Shown here in pieces: positions 1 through 11,770 of a stretch of DNA of 64,000 bases. The notes under the pieces were generated by a model. It was not told where the DNA came from, searched no databases, and saw only the letters and a list, made by a program, of their open reading frames with translations. Within the stretch, counting starts at the first letter, position 1. Each line of letters begins with the position of its first letter. The position numbers and the translations under genes are program-made. Origin of the DNA: Protopterus annectens (Eukaryota; Chordata; Ceratodontiformes; Protopteridae); the NCBI RefSeq assembly GCF_019279795.1, contig NC_056745.1:511563006-511627005 (forward strand), read 5' to 3'.

Positions 1-574
1 ACTCCATCTCCTACAGGTTACTGAGAAGCTATCTATATGCTATATGCTATAAGCTATATGCCTGGCATATAAGAAATCCTCGGAACCAGCTCTGATGGAC
101 CTTTTGCACATCTGTAAAATGAAAAGTATCAGAATCACTGGATCCAAGTATTTAAATTTTGTGACATAAATAAAGCATATTAGTGAGACAGATGTGTCTG
201 AGAGGATCACATGCTCTGGAACAGGTTCTCCATCAATGCGAAGCAAGAGTCCATCCTTAACCCTATCCCTATTTAAGTGCAACCTTGACCAATGGATGGA
301 AAATCAGAAATTCACCCCAGGTCTGGCTCCCGTGTCTCTGATAGACAAAGGCAGACAATAATACCCACATTAACGTACCATATATAACCTCTAGAAACTT
401 AGCATACCCCCTCCTAATAACCCATGATACACACAGACACAACTAGGTTAGATTGCATGGCTAGTCTTATAAAAGCCTTGGTGTTCATCAGCCTAGTACA
501 AACCTATGAACCTCCAAGTGCTTAGCAGCAGTGAGGTAAACTAAAGCTATACCTGTTGAGCCAGGTTTGAGAAT
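1..574. other. Unassigned unique sequence
   Basis: No recognisable gene or repeat. An 80-codon open frame lies on the minus strand at 40-282, but I recognise no family in it and see no splice or promoter context that would make it a gene. The stretch is AT-rich and could be host intergenic or intronic DNA, or a repeat too decayed to name. Confidence 0.4.
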
Positions 575-850
575 AGTATACAAAAATTAAAAAAAAACTG
601 AGAAACTTTATACATCCTGTCTGTCTTTTTAGGGGCAAAAAGCTAACAATCAGGAAAACTGCAAGCAGTAACGCACACATCCTCTAAAGCAGACAGAAAA
701 TGAGGAATGGATGGAAGCTCTGGAAAATCCTTCTGCAGCAACTCATAGTATTTTCTGAGGGACTGAGAAACCCTTGTTCGCCCACTGATAACACTGGTGC
801 ATTCTAGCAATAGTCTCAAAGAGAACCTTGCACAGGCAGAATTAAAGTGC
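575..850 (-). pseudogene. DIRS gag-like scrap (G), broken
   Basis: A short minus-strand fossil resembling the middle of the gag-like protein of the other DIRS copies here. It carries the pattern Y-Y-E-L ... P-x-x-P-x-F-L-x-A-L, matched near 49,600-49,690 in copy B2, followed by a counterpart of the D-R-x-Y-K-V-P stretch at about 580-600. It stops where element D begins (about 851). The simplest reading is that D inserted into the gag of an older element and the upstream part of that gag is now lost. Old and broken; too short to assign to a subfamily. Confidence 0.5.
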
Positions 851-1189
851 AGTTGTTTTAAGTTGAACTTACCATTACAGTAGATGTTTGAATAATAACT
901 GATGCAGTAGTCTTTTCTATATGGGTTATATCCTACCAAGAATATAACAGCCAGCCAGCTTACAAAGCTTCAGGGCACTTTCCATGTCCCCAAACTGTCA
1001 AGCAGCTTGAGCTGAGCTAACACATGAAGCCCTTCAGAGCTTTACTGCCATCAGACAGGCAGGCTGAGCCCTTAAAGGACCAAAAAAAAAAAAAAACACA
1101 AATGTCTATACCCTGCTGTAAAACGCACAAAAAAAAAAAAAACACAAAGCAAGGAGGATGGAGGGGGCGGATACTGCAGAACTAATCAT

Positions 1190-1260
1190 TCAAATGTCTA
1201 CTATTAAGATAAGTCCAACTTACATAACTGTACTGTGTTTATCACAATGATTATTGCTGC
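1190..1260. repeat. ICR of DIRS D
   Basis: The left half of this stretch is close to the reverse complement of D's left tip (851 to about 895). It is followed by a counterpart of the right-tip complement (C-T-G-C-A-G-T-A then a T-A-T-G-G-G motif), the same layout as the clearer ICRs of A2, A4 and B2. This fixes D's left end near 851. Confidence 0.5.
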
Positions 1261-2394
1261 AGTAATCTTACCTATATGGGCAGATTACTATAGTTAACTA
1301 TATTTGGGGGGAGAAGGGTCCAGGAGTTCTTGCAGAATGGTCCTAGCAAAGCTTGATAGAGACCTAAAGGAGGAATCAAGCTTGTAGTGGTTTGTACAAT
1401 GTAAGTACAAAGGACCAAGAACCAGTTTCTAGAATACTTCCACAATCCAACCCTTTCCAAAAAGCCACAGATGAAGTCAAGGCCCAGGTAAAGTGGGCCT
1501 TGACCCTATCTGGAATAAATCTGTCATGGTGAGTATAACAAAAGGAAATAGTCTTAAAAAAACATTTGGAAATGGTCTGTTTTGACACAAGTTGTCCCTT
1601 TTTATTATCGCAAGAAATTAACAACTGATCTGAAATATTTAGTTCTATTAAGATAGTACCAGAGTTATCGGTTAACATCCAACATATGGATAATTTGTTT
1701 CCTCTCATCTTTCTGTTCAGGAAAGAAATCAGGGAGATGGACAGGTAGGCTTAATGTAAACTTGGATGCCAATTTAGGCATAAAGGAAGGATTAGTTTGT
1801 TAAAAAAAAAAAACTGTCCCTATGGAAAATAAGGTAGGGTTGACTCACTAAGAGCTTACAACTCAAGATACCCTTCTCACAGAGGTCAGAGCAATCAGCA
1901 AAAAGATTTTCCATGTTAAGGACCTCAAGACAACCAGATCAGCTGGTTCAAATGGAGCAAGTATTTGTTTCTAACAGGAAATTAAAATACCAAGGAGGTT
2001 AACGTGTAGGCTTCTTATGCAAAACTCCTTTCAAGAACATTTTGAAATGAGACTGTCTTGAAAGAGGAGGAGCAAAGGGCAGAGATGCTGAAATAGCCAA
2101 TAAATGAATCTTTACAGAGGAACAAGAAAGGCCATGGGATAGTAACTCACAAATGTTGTAAAACCAGAGAACAACTAACCCTGAATTGGTGCTGATTTTG
2201 TTGGTATTAACTAGAAAACCTTTTACATTTCTCAATATACGATTTTATAGTAGCAGGCTTTCTTGTCTTAATTAGCACCTGCTGCACATCCTTAGAAAAC
2301 AGGTACTTAAAATGAATTACTACCAAATTATCTAGCAGGTAAACTGAAATTTAAGTTATGTACTTATGATAACTATGCATATGTTTTGTCTATT

Positions 2395-2545
2395 TTCATT
2401 CTTTCTCAACAGATGGGTTCAGATACAATCCTTGGATCTGACTCAGCCACTTTTCTTTGCAGTCTAGGATCAGACACTCGAGCTCCTTCCTTTACCCATA
2501 ACACCTTTGATCACTGCTATATGTCAGATCAAGTTTGCTGTCTCA
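2395..2545 (+). repeat. Left ITR of C1
   Basis: Contains C-A-G-A-T-G-G-G-T-T-C-A-G-A-T, A-C-T-C-G-A-G-C-T, T-T-A-C-C-C-A-T-A-A and T-G-A-T-C-A-C-T-G in that order. The same series appears reverse-complemented, in opposite order, at about 7,600-7,740. Confidence 0.75.
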
Positions 2546-5500
2546 AAGCTATGTTAGAAAAATGGTAATATAGCCATAACACTGATAGAAGAAATGTTAC
2601 AAAACAGGGGTTCAGACAGGAACAATGACTCCTGACAAACTCCATTACGTAATTTCCAAAGCCAAGGAAGGTGGAAGGGAACTTGAGAAAGAATGAAAAT
2701 GGACAACAGATACATAGTTATAGTATTTACATAACAAATATCTGAAGTTGACATTTCCATTCATTCCTCAACAGATGGGACAGTCCCCAGCTACAGTAAC
2801 CTTGGACGACCCTCATGGAAAGATGTTCTGGAGTACAGAAGAACCAAATGCGGCTGTATTTCTGGAGATGATGTCCAATTTATAATGTGCTACAAAGGTA
2901 TCAGCTTTAGACCAAGTGGCAACTGCACAAATATCAATGGAAGCGGTGGACCAAAAAGCAAATGATGTAGGCATTGACCTAGTTGAATGATCTCTTGGTT
3001 GTTTTGGTAAGGACAAGCCTTTTAAGGAATACACGAGAAACATAACTCATTATTCACTGTAGTTTTTAAAACAGGTCTACCCAATTTGTTCTTAGCAAAG
3101 GAAAACAACCAACCAGTCTAATTTCCTTCATTCTATTTTGTCTATGTACATCTAAAGAATGAAGCATGTATTCTTCTTTGTTGTTAAATTTAAGGAAGAG
3201 AACTCGCAAAACGACGACTTGATATTTGCTTCTGACACAACTTTTAGGAAGAAAGCTAGATTTGTACATAAGGCAATCCTGTCCTTATGGAAGTTCAAAC
3301 AAGGTGGTTGGAGATCAGAGACTCGCCTTTCTGAAGTTATGGCTACAAAAAAGATGTTTCCCAAGACAGAAACTTAAAGTCTATGTTTGCAGAGGGGTCA
3401 AAGGATGACTGTATTAGATTCCCAAGGTGGCCTAAGTAAAATGGTACCCTTAAGAAAAGCCTTACATAGCCTATATGCCAAAGTGGAAGCAATATCTCAG
3501 ACGTGAAAATGATTTGGCAGCCAGCTGAACTTTAACAGTAGAGAAACTGTCCCCGCTGTGGAAATGTTATGTTAGAAATTATAAAACAGCAGAGAAAAGG
3601 ATCCAAAAATCTCTGATGAGCTCATAAGGAAAATCTCTTTCCCTTACTTTTATAAATCTTTCTTGTAGAGGGTTTCTGAGATGAAAACAAAATCCTTCTA
3701 ACAGGAGAGGAAAGCCTGGAATGTCTAGCCATCATTGGAACTGGAGAAACCATATGGTCAATTTGAGGCCCAGAATGTCTGGATGAGCAAGGCCTGATGG
3801 ATGTGACAGGAGATCTGGACAGGAGTCCAATGTCAATAGATGAAATATTAGATGAGACCAAAGGAAGGGAAACCAGATGTGCTGAGGCCAAAAGGGGGCA
3901 ATGACAACTACTTCAATTTTCAACCTGAAAGCTTTCTGAAGAAATTTAGGGATTAACGGTAGGGGAGGTTAGGGACAAAGACGACCAGAGGGCCAAATGT
4001 AGACTATAGCATCTCTTGGTGAATGTCCCTGAGGGGGGACTGAAGGCAAAGAACCTGTTGCACTTATTGATGGGAGAGGCGAATAGGTCGCAGCATGGTT
4101 GACCTCACTTGTGGAAGATCATGTTTGCCACAGATTGAGAGACCACTCATGAGGCATCAAAATAGTTCTGCTGAGCCTGTCTGCTAGCAAATTTGATGTG
4201 ATGTGCATTACAGTAAGAAAGCAGATGGATGAAATTGCTCATTGCCAAACTCTTACTGCTGCTCAGCAAAGAGGGCAAGATCTAGTTTTCCCTTGTTTAT
4301 TGATGTACCAAACTAATGACATATTGTCTGTTCCAATAGCAGATGTCCCCTAGAGACTGAGTGAGTTCTGGGAAGGCCTGCAACGCTAATAGGACAGCTC
4401 TCATCTCCAGGATATTTATAAGCAACTTAGTCTCTACTGGGTCCATGTACCTTTAACAGTCTGTCCCAAGTAATGCCCCCCCCCCCAACTGGAAGGTGTC
4501 CATGGTCAACATGGCACTTGGTGGAGGAAGGATAAAAAGTGACCTTGGCAAATCTCCTTGGACTGGATCCACCATAGTAACGGGTCTTTGCAATCCCTGG
4601 ATAGTTTTATTGGAAACTGCAAGAGTTGGTGTAGAATGGACCATTGCACTTGTAAAGTCCACTGAAGGACCCTCATGTAGAAGCAAGCTGCTGGTATCAA
4701 TGTGATTGCTCCATCAATCCCAAAGCTCTTAAGATCAGTTTGGCTAGGGTAAAATGATGAAACAGAACCTGATTGACATATAACCTTAAATAATTTTGCT
4801 CTGTGGTTAAGAATGCTTGAAGATTCACTGTGTCTAATGAACTCCTATAAACTCCAAGACTTGTACTTGCTGAAGTTTGTATTTTACAAGATTCATGGTG
4901 ATGCCTAGAGTGCAAGTCAACTGGAGAAGATTGTGTTTGGTTGTTATCAACAAAAGCCTGGTTTATGCGGTGAGAAGCCAGTTGTCTAAATAAGGAAACA
5001 ACCTGAGTCCATGCAGTCTTAGATAAGCTACAACCACTGCCATACACTTGAACACACTGGGGACTGTGGTGAGACCAAAAGGCAGGACTCTGAAATGATG
5101 GCTGGCTGGCTCTCAGCCAGAAGCAAAGGAATCTTCAAGATTGTCTGTTCAGTTTTATATGACAGTATGGATCCTTCATATCTACAGAGGACATCCAATC
5201 ATCTTTCTGGAGCAATGGTACAGGGACTAAACCATGGCCATCTGGAATTTGGAGTTCTTTATGAATTTGTTTAGATAACAGAGAACAGGATGGGTCTGAG
5301 GTCCCCTGTTTTCTTTAGCACTAAAAAGAACCTAGAGTAGAAAACTAGATCCTCTCTCGTCTGGTGGGACCTATTGGATGACTCTTGTCTAGCAGATTTT
5401 GAATTTCTAGAGTTGCTTGCTCCAGATGACTGTGTGGAGCATCAGGGAGGTTTTTTCTTATCCTTGGTGGGTTTTATAAAAAGGAAAAAAATAACAACCT

Positions 5501-7599
5501 CTGGATACGATTCTTTGCACACGTGTATATTGTGATGGCTGCCCAAACTTCTGGATGTAAAGACAAGCATCCCTCGACTGTCTCCAGAGAAGAACAGTTA
5601 GGCAACCTTTCAGGGATGCTGGAAGGATCCCTCCAAGAAAATCTTGAGACCATTGATTTTGTGGACCCCATCTGCTTTGTGGGTGGCAACTTCCATTATT
5701 ATAATTACTGCCCTCTCTGCCTCTAGGAAAACATTCTCCACATGAATCTTGAAAAGGCCCTTGAGGTTTGTGAAACCACATTTTCTTACCACTATGCTGA
5801 TTCCTTGAGAAGGATCTCTGCAGGGTAGAAAAAGGGATCCCTATGGCAGACGAGGTCTTTCCATCTTGTTCACTACAGGAAAGTGTCTGACAGTGTGCCC
5901 AAAAAAGGGAGATCCATCAAAAGGAGCATTAATGAATGACACTTTAAAGGGCTCCCCAAAGTCACACAAGTACATCCAGGCATGCCTCCTAATGGACAGG
6001 CCTGTACCAGTGGGCTGTGAGATATTAACCTCATGGATGTGTTTGATATAGATTGTATGGTGGCCAGTCAAGAAGAATAAGCTATCATTTCCTCCTCTGA
6101 CATGGACACAGGGGTAGAGTTAGACAGTTCCTTTAAGTCCCTCTGTAACCTTGGAAAATGTCCTAGATAATTCAGTGATCATATAGCAAAGGTCACTGCT
6201 GCCTACACTCACTTTCCATATCTGTTCAAAGCTCTAGATTCTCTGTTAGGGGGATGGACAGTTGAGCTCTATTCAGCTAGCTTTTTTTTTTTTGAGGCTG
6301 CCGCAATAACCATGGCATCCACATGAATCCCCTTGGACCAATGTAGTCTGTCTAATGATGCACTGAGGATCTTGTCCGGGCATTTAGGAATGAGTTCTAC
6401 AGAATCCAGCTCCTTCCATGCCCCACAGGAGACAAGGTTGATAAGCCCAACCACCAGGGGGAGTAACCCAAGATGTAGAATGGTCAGATCCAAAAGCTTC
6501 AAGGAAAGAACACTGACTCCTTTTGAAAAGGGTTCTGGGAAGACCATCCACCTTTATGGTGTAGGACTTTGAGGCTGTCACTGTGGAGTAAGGTGATGAG
6601 ATTTAGCAGTTAGATCTGGAGGAGGGATGGGAATAGGATCCAAGAATGTGAAAGTCAAAGTATCCCCTGGACAGAAAGAAAAAACCCATTCACTATCTTG
6701 AAGGTAGAAGGTCCTGGAGAAGTGGAAGTCAGCCTCCCCAGAACCGAAACTCTTGATCAGTCAATTTGCACTCCCTCCAGATTCCGCCTCCCCAAGAAGG
6801 GAATTGGACCTGAGCTGTCTAATGCAGAGACACCGAGGGAAGGTGATGGCTCTGATACCCTGGGAGTTTAAGTCAACCCCCCGACCCAACACCAACACTT
6901 CAGCTCTCTTAATTGTTCTGCTTCAAAACACACTGAGCAGAAAGGATCACAGGAGGAGTCGGAGATGACATCGTCAACAGTAACATTCTCAGATCTGATG
7001 CCTCAGTTGTCAGAATCTTTGGATCAGACAACTCCAAAACTACAGGTCAGATCAGAGGAGGAGTCACTAAAGGGTGTGTGAAGGTTGAAGACTCACATAT
7101 ACAATGGGGAATGGAGTTGGAAGGACCCCTATCTGAATCTGAGATCTAAGAAACTTTCTCATCATCCTATTCACATCATATTCAGAAAGACGTGATGGTG
7201 GAAGATGCTGAGGGAGACGAGCGATTTTAGGAGTCTCCTGCAAGAAAGTGAACTTCAATCTGGGGGAAACCGGCAACAGCGAGAAGTGCACAGACAGGAT
7301 CCAAGGAGACCTGTTCAGGTGGGATCCGAAATCTTTTTTGCCTTACTGCAGGGTAGGATCCAATAAGATGGGATCCAAGACCTTTTTTACTTTAGATGGT
7401 GGCTCCAAATTTGGAGTGGAAGGAGATCAGACAGGGGAGCGTTTCTTAGACTCCCTGGTATTCAAACTTTTCTGACCTTAAGGGGTCTTAGACCATGAAA
7501 TACACAGAAATGCAGATGAAGAGGCAGGCAAAATACTATTCAGAATAAGCTTATTTCCATCATGTATTTCCCTGACATTGAAATCCCAACTGAATACAA

Positions 7600-7750
7600 G
7601 AGTGGCAAATCAGATCTGGGGTAAAGCAGTGATCAGAGGCATTATGGATAAAGGGAAGAGCTCGAGTTGGATCCTTGATTCTAAAGGAATGGGGCCAAGT
7701 CTGATCTGAACCCATCCGTTGAAGAATAATGAAAATGACATCATCAGATG
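7600..7750 (-). repeat. Right ITR of C1
   Basis: Inverted partner of 2,395-2,545. Read on the minus strand it has the same ordered blocks, including C-G-A-G-C-T-C and T-T-A-T-C-C-A-T-A-A. Its outer tip lies about 7,740-7,750, where D sequence resumes. Confidence 0.75.
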
Positions 7751-9275
7751 ATGACTGCTGTCAGGGTATGTAAAATATCCAAATTCAGGTGTAAGCATAT
7801 CCATTCTGCGAGGAAGCTTGTGGTAAAAGAAATTTCCGAGAGAGAACCATGGTTGCCTGGGCCAGAAGGGACTCATCAAATTCACCTTGAGGGATTCCTT
7901 CTGAATCTTCATAAATACGCTGGATATTAGTGGAAAGACATCCAGGGACATTCTTATCCAAAGAAAAGGTATCCATCTTCCAAGCCTTACTGCATGGAGT
8001 CCTGGATTACAATGTTGCCAGTTGGCAGTTCAGAGGCACAGCAAAAAGGTTTACTTAAAGAATTCCCCAACAGATGGATCAAATCTTGGAAGACACCCTG
8101 ATTTGGTTTCTAATTGTAAGGGTCTGCCCTGTTCCAAGAAAATGAAGAATGCCTGTACAGTGAGATTGTAAAGCTATATCCCAAGCTAAGATCTGTAGTC
8201 TGCAAAAGGGGTATGACCTGGCTCCCCTTGCTTGTTGATGTTACCGCATGACTGACGTACTGTCCAACTGCTTGCAGAGGTCCTGGGGACAAAATATGGC
8301 TCAGGGAGTTAAGTGCATTGATCAGGGTAAACATATGGATATTTATGTGCTGCATCTGTCCTTAGTGTCCCACACCCCCTGCAATTTTACCTCTACTGAA
8401 GCTACTCCCCAGACAAAGTCTGAAGAGTCTGTGGTTACTGACTGCTTTCGAGCTAGGAAGGAGGGAGAGGGGATACCTGGATTTTAAGAATATCAGTTGT
8501 CTGCACCAAAAAATATTTCTTCTGGAAAAAAAAACAGTACTGGGATCTCAAAAGATAAAGGATGTCAATGGTGGGGCCAAAGACATTTTACATACCACCA
8601 TATCTTTTTCACGTGGAGTCTTATCAGGAGTATCATGAGAATCATAGATGCCATGTGACCCAAAATCCTGAAGTATTCCCTTGCAGTCACAAAGTCTGAG
8701 TGGAAAACCTTATAAATTCATCTAAAGATCCATATTTCCCTGTGAAAGAAAAGCTCTTTGAAATGAGGAGCCCAGCTGACATATCAAAACACAATCCCGT
8801 CTGAGTGAGTTAAGACTTGTGAATGTTTTCTTGGAATCCCCCAGCTTGTGCAAGGGATCTCTCACTCAAGAGAATGACATTTGAAAATACCTGTAATGAT
8901 AAAGTTGTTGTCGAATTATGGAAAAACGTGGAAATCTGTAGTCTGCAATGAGCTGCAAATTGGAGATAAACACTGAACACATTTGCTGCAGTAGATATTC
9001 AAAAGGGTAAGGAAGAGAACTGATAATGTGATCCAGACACAAAACCTTAAGATACACCTGAAGTCTAGATGAATAGGGATGTGATATGCATTTAAGACTA
9101 ATGTAACCAGGAAAGTAAAGGGAAGAGGTTGCAGGTTGTGAGGTGATGACATTCTATATTTGGCACAATCACAAATGGGTTTAATAAAGATCGAGTACTG
9201 GTCCTCCAAGCACTTTCTTTCCTTGGCATTAGGAATAACCTTGAATAATACCTTCCTTCTCAGGTGGGGAAAGAA

Positions 9276-9510
9276 TAGTTGTGTAAAATCTTACCATAAT
9301 CATAGATGTTCTCTTCCCTGTTGCAGTATTCATAACCTTTGAGTTATCCTCTGTTTATCTACCCTAACATCTGGCCAGCATTAAAAAGTTTGCCAGTGCA
9401 AGGTACATGGGACATCTGACATTAGCCGTAGGGTGCATGGCCCATAAAAGTGAGGTTTGCACATACCTGTCCTCAGAACTGAATGCCCCAGTTGGACCCT
9501 AATCCCAGGA
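9276..9510 (+). repeat. Left ITR of B1
   Basis: Matches the left ITR of B2 (45,594 to about 45,830) block for block: the A-A-A-A-T-C-T-T-A-C tip, C-A-T-A-G-A-T-G-T, T-G-T-T-G-C-A-G-T-A-T and a C-C-C-A-T-A-A-A-A TATA-like box near 9,440. It ends where the AT-rich satellite begins. Confidence 0.75.
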
Positions 9511-10235
9511 TATATATATATATATAGATATATATATATAGATATATATATATCTATATCTATCAATAGATAGAGATAGATATATCTATCTATAGACAGA
9601 TATATATATATATATCGATAGATACAGATAGATATATATATATCTATATCTATCAGTAGATAGAGATAGATATATCTATCTATAGACAAATATATATATA
9701 TCTATCGATAGATACAGATAGATATATCTATCTACAGACAGACATATATATCTATATCTATCGATAGATACAGATGGATATATCTATCTGTAGACAGATA
9801 TATATATCTATATCTATCCATAGATACAGATAGATATATCTATCTGTAGACAGATATATATATATCTATATCTATCCACAGATACAGATAGATATATCTA
9901 TCTATAGACAGATATATATATATCTATATCTATCCATAGATAGAGATAGATATATCTATCTATAGACAGATATATATATCTATATCTATCCATAGATAGA
10001 GATAGATATATCTATCTATAGACAGATATATATATCTATATCTATCCATAGATAGAGATAGATATATCTATAGACAGATATATATGTCTATATCTATCCA
10101 TAGAGATAGATATATCTATCTATAGACAAATATGTATATCTATATCTATCCATAGATAGAGATAGATATATCTATCAATAGACAGATATATATATATATA
10201 TCTATAGATAGAGATAGATATATCTATCTATAGAC

Positions 10236-10294
<59 letters not shown>

Positions 10295-10602
10295 TAGAGA
10301 TAGATATATCTATCTATAGACAGATATATATATATATATATATATATAGATAGAGATAGAGATAGATATATCTATCTATAGACAGATATATATATATATC
10401 TATCCATAGATAGAGATAGATATATCTATCTATAGACAAATATATATATCTATATCTATCCATAGATAGAGATAGATATATCTATCTATAGACAGATATA
10501 TATATCTATATCTATCTATAGAGATAGATATATCTATCTATAGACAGATATATATCTATATCTATCTATAGAGATAGATATATCTATCTATAGATATATA
10601 TT
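9511..10602. repeat. AT-rich (GATA/TATC) higher-order satellite
   Basis: About 1.09 kb built from TA, GATA and TATC steps. It is not a simple microsatellite: a marker T-A-G-A-C-A-G-A-T-A recurs every 50-60 bp (for example near 9,595, 9,795, 9,850, 9,910, 9,965, 10,020, 10,075 and 10,230). This gives a higher-order unit of about 55 bp with some eighteen copies plus pure TA runs (about 10,235-10,290). Each unit contains the near-palindrome GATAGATATATCTATC and so could form hairpins. The array continues into the N gap. Confidence 0.9.
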
Positions 10603-11102
10603 NNNNNNNNNNNNNNNNNNNNNNNNNNNNNNNNNNNNNNNNNNNNNNNNNNNNNNNNNNNNNNNNNNNNNNNNNNNNNNNNNNNNNNNNNNNNNNNNNN
10701 NNNNNNNNNNNNNNNNNNNNNNNNNNNNNNNNNNNNNNNNNNNNNNNNNNNNNNNNNNNNNNNNNNNNNNNNNNNNNNNNNNNNNNNNNNNNNNNNNNNN
10801 NNNNNNNNNNNNNNNNNNNNNNNNNNNNNNNNNNNNNNNNNNNNNNNNNNNNNNNNNNNNNNNNNNNNNNNNNNNNNNNNNNNNNNNNNNNNNNNNNNNN
10901 NNNNNNNNNNNNNNNNNNNNNNNNNNNNNNNNNNNNNNNNNNNNNNNNNNNNNNNNNNNNNNNNNNNNNNNNNNNNNNNNNNNNNNNNNNNNNNNNNNNN
11001 NNNNNNNNNNNNNNNNNNNNNNNNNNNNNNNNNNNNNNNNNNNNNNNNNNNNNNNNNNNNNNNNNNNNNNNNNNNNNNNNNNNNNNNNNNNNNNNNNNNN
11101 NN
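10603..11102. other. Assembly gap, 500 N
   Basis: Exactly 500 unknown bases between the satellite and the YR part of B1. The round number suggests a placeholder, so the true length is unknown. The gap begins inside the palindromic satellite and ends in B1 coding-type sequence, so it probably hides more satellite and possibly part of B1. Confidence 0.97.
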
Positions 11103-11770
11103 AAAATCCAAGGGAGAATCTTAGTTGTCTGTGAACATCAAGGGAATGCAGAACTCTCTCGCTGTCATTCTAGGGATGTGGAAAACAGGTGAGGAGGTGA
11201 ATACATTGATTCAAGGACAGCTCATTGACCACCTTGGGCATGGACTGGTTGGTCCTTAGGGTCACTCTATCCTTGTGGAAGATTAGAAAAGGTGGAGTGG
11301 CCATGAGGCCCTGGAGCTCTGAGACTCTCCTGGCTGTCAGGGTTAGCAAAAGCACAGTCTTCCAAATGCAATATTTTAGAGAGACTTTTAATGCTGGTTC
11401 AAAAGAAGCAACAGTGAGCTTCAATAAAAAGTAGTTCAAGTCCCATGGAGGTGGAACTGGTCTCCTGGGGGGGCCTGAGGTGCAGTATACCTTAAGGAAT
11501 AACCTCAGTGGAAGTTGGGATGCAAGAGGAGGGTCAAGAAGCAGACAAGCCAAAATAGCAGCTAGATCAGCCTTTACAGAAGAATATGCCAGCCCTGCTT
11601 GCAGCAATGCACACAGGTAAGACAGCACTAAAGGGACCTCTCCTTGAAATAGGTCTAGCCGTCTTTGAAGAAACCAGATGGAGAATCTTTTCCATTTGGA
11701 CAAATAAGATTTCCTAGTATTTGGGTTTCCTGGCCTGCAGGAAATTAAGCACATCCTCAGTGTAAATGGT
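11103..11770 (-). pseudogene. B1 tyrosine recombinase part, broken
   Basis: DIRS tyrosine recombinase remnant. It has the N-terminal signature R-K-S-Y-x-x-K-W-K-R-F near 11,690-11,720, a helical core-binding region, and the catalytic-domain motif T-A-R-R-V-S-E-L-Q followed by F-H-K-D-R-V-x-L-R-T-N near 11,240-11,350. In DIRS elements this enzyme inserts the circular DNA copy into the chromosome. The C-terminal part bearing the H-x-x-R and tyrosine motifs lies toward the gap and is not visible. Confidence 0.8.

Larger units (their letters stand above)
2352..7750 (-). mobile_element. DIRS retrotransposon C1, broken, inserted in D
   Basis: An end-to-end DIRS copy of about 5.4 kb on the minus strand. 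Parts: left ITR about 2,352-2,560; ICR about 2,690-2,790; YR about 2,800-3,700 (H-S-T-R and A-T-W-S motifs near 2,930-3,000, S-T-R-K near 3,650); RNase H and following domain about 3,700-4,560; RT about 4,560-5,370; gag-like region about 5,370-7,280; right ITR about 7,600-7,750. The left ITR (around 2,395-2,545) is matched in inverted order at about 7,600-7,740. It sits between the YR and RNase H blocks of D. Badly broken (more than fifteen breaks), so an old insertion, though younger than D. Confidence 0.8.

Noticed and set aside
40-282. 80-codon minus-strand frame as a host gene
   Set aside because: No recognised family, no splice or promoter support, and it reaches no conserved motif; kept only as unassigned sequence.
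9381-9689. Open frame rich in Ile, Tyr and Asp repeats
   Set aside because: It is the translation of the GATA/TATC satellite plus the adjoining ITR, not a gene.
9511-10602. Possible CRISPR-like array because of regular spacing
   Set aside because: The intervening segments are themselves variants of the same TATC/GATA satellite; there are no distinct spacers, and the setting is a vertebrate nuclear genome.
10584-11111. Long open frame spanning the N gap
   Set aside because: Almost all of it is unknown bases, so the open frame is an artefact.
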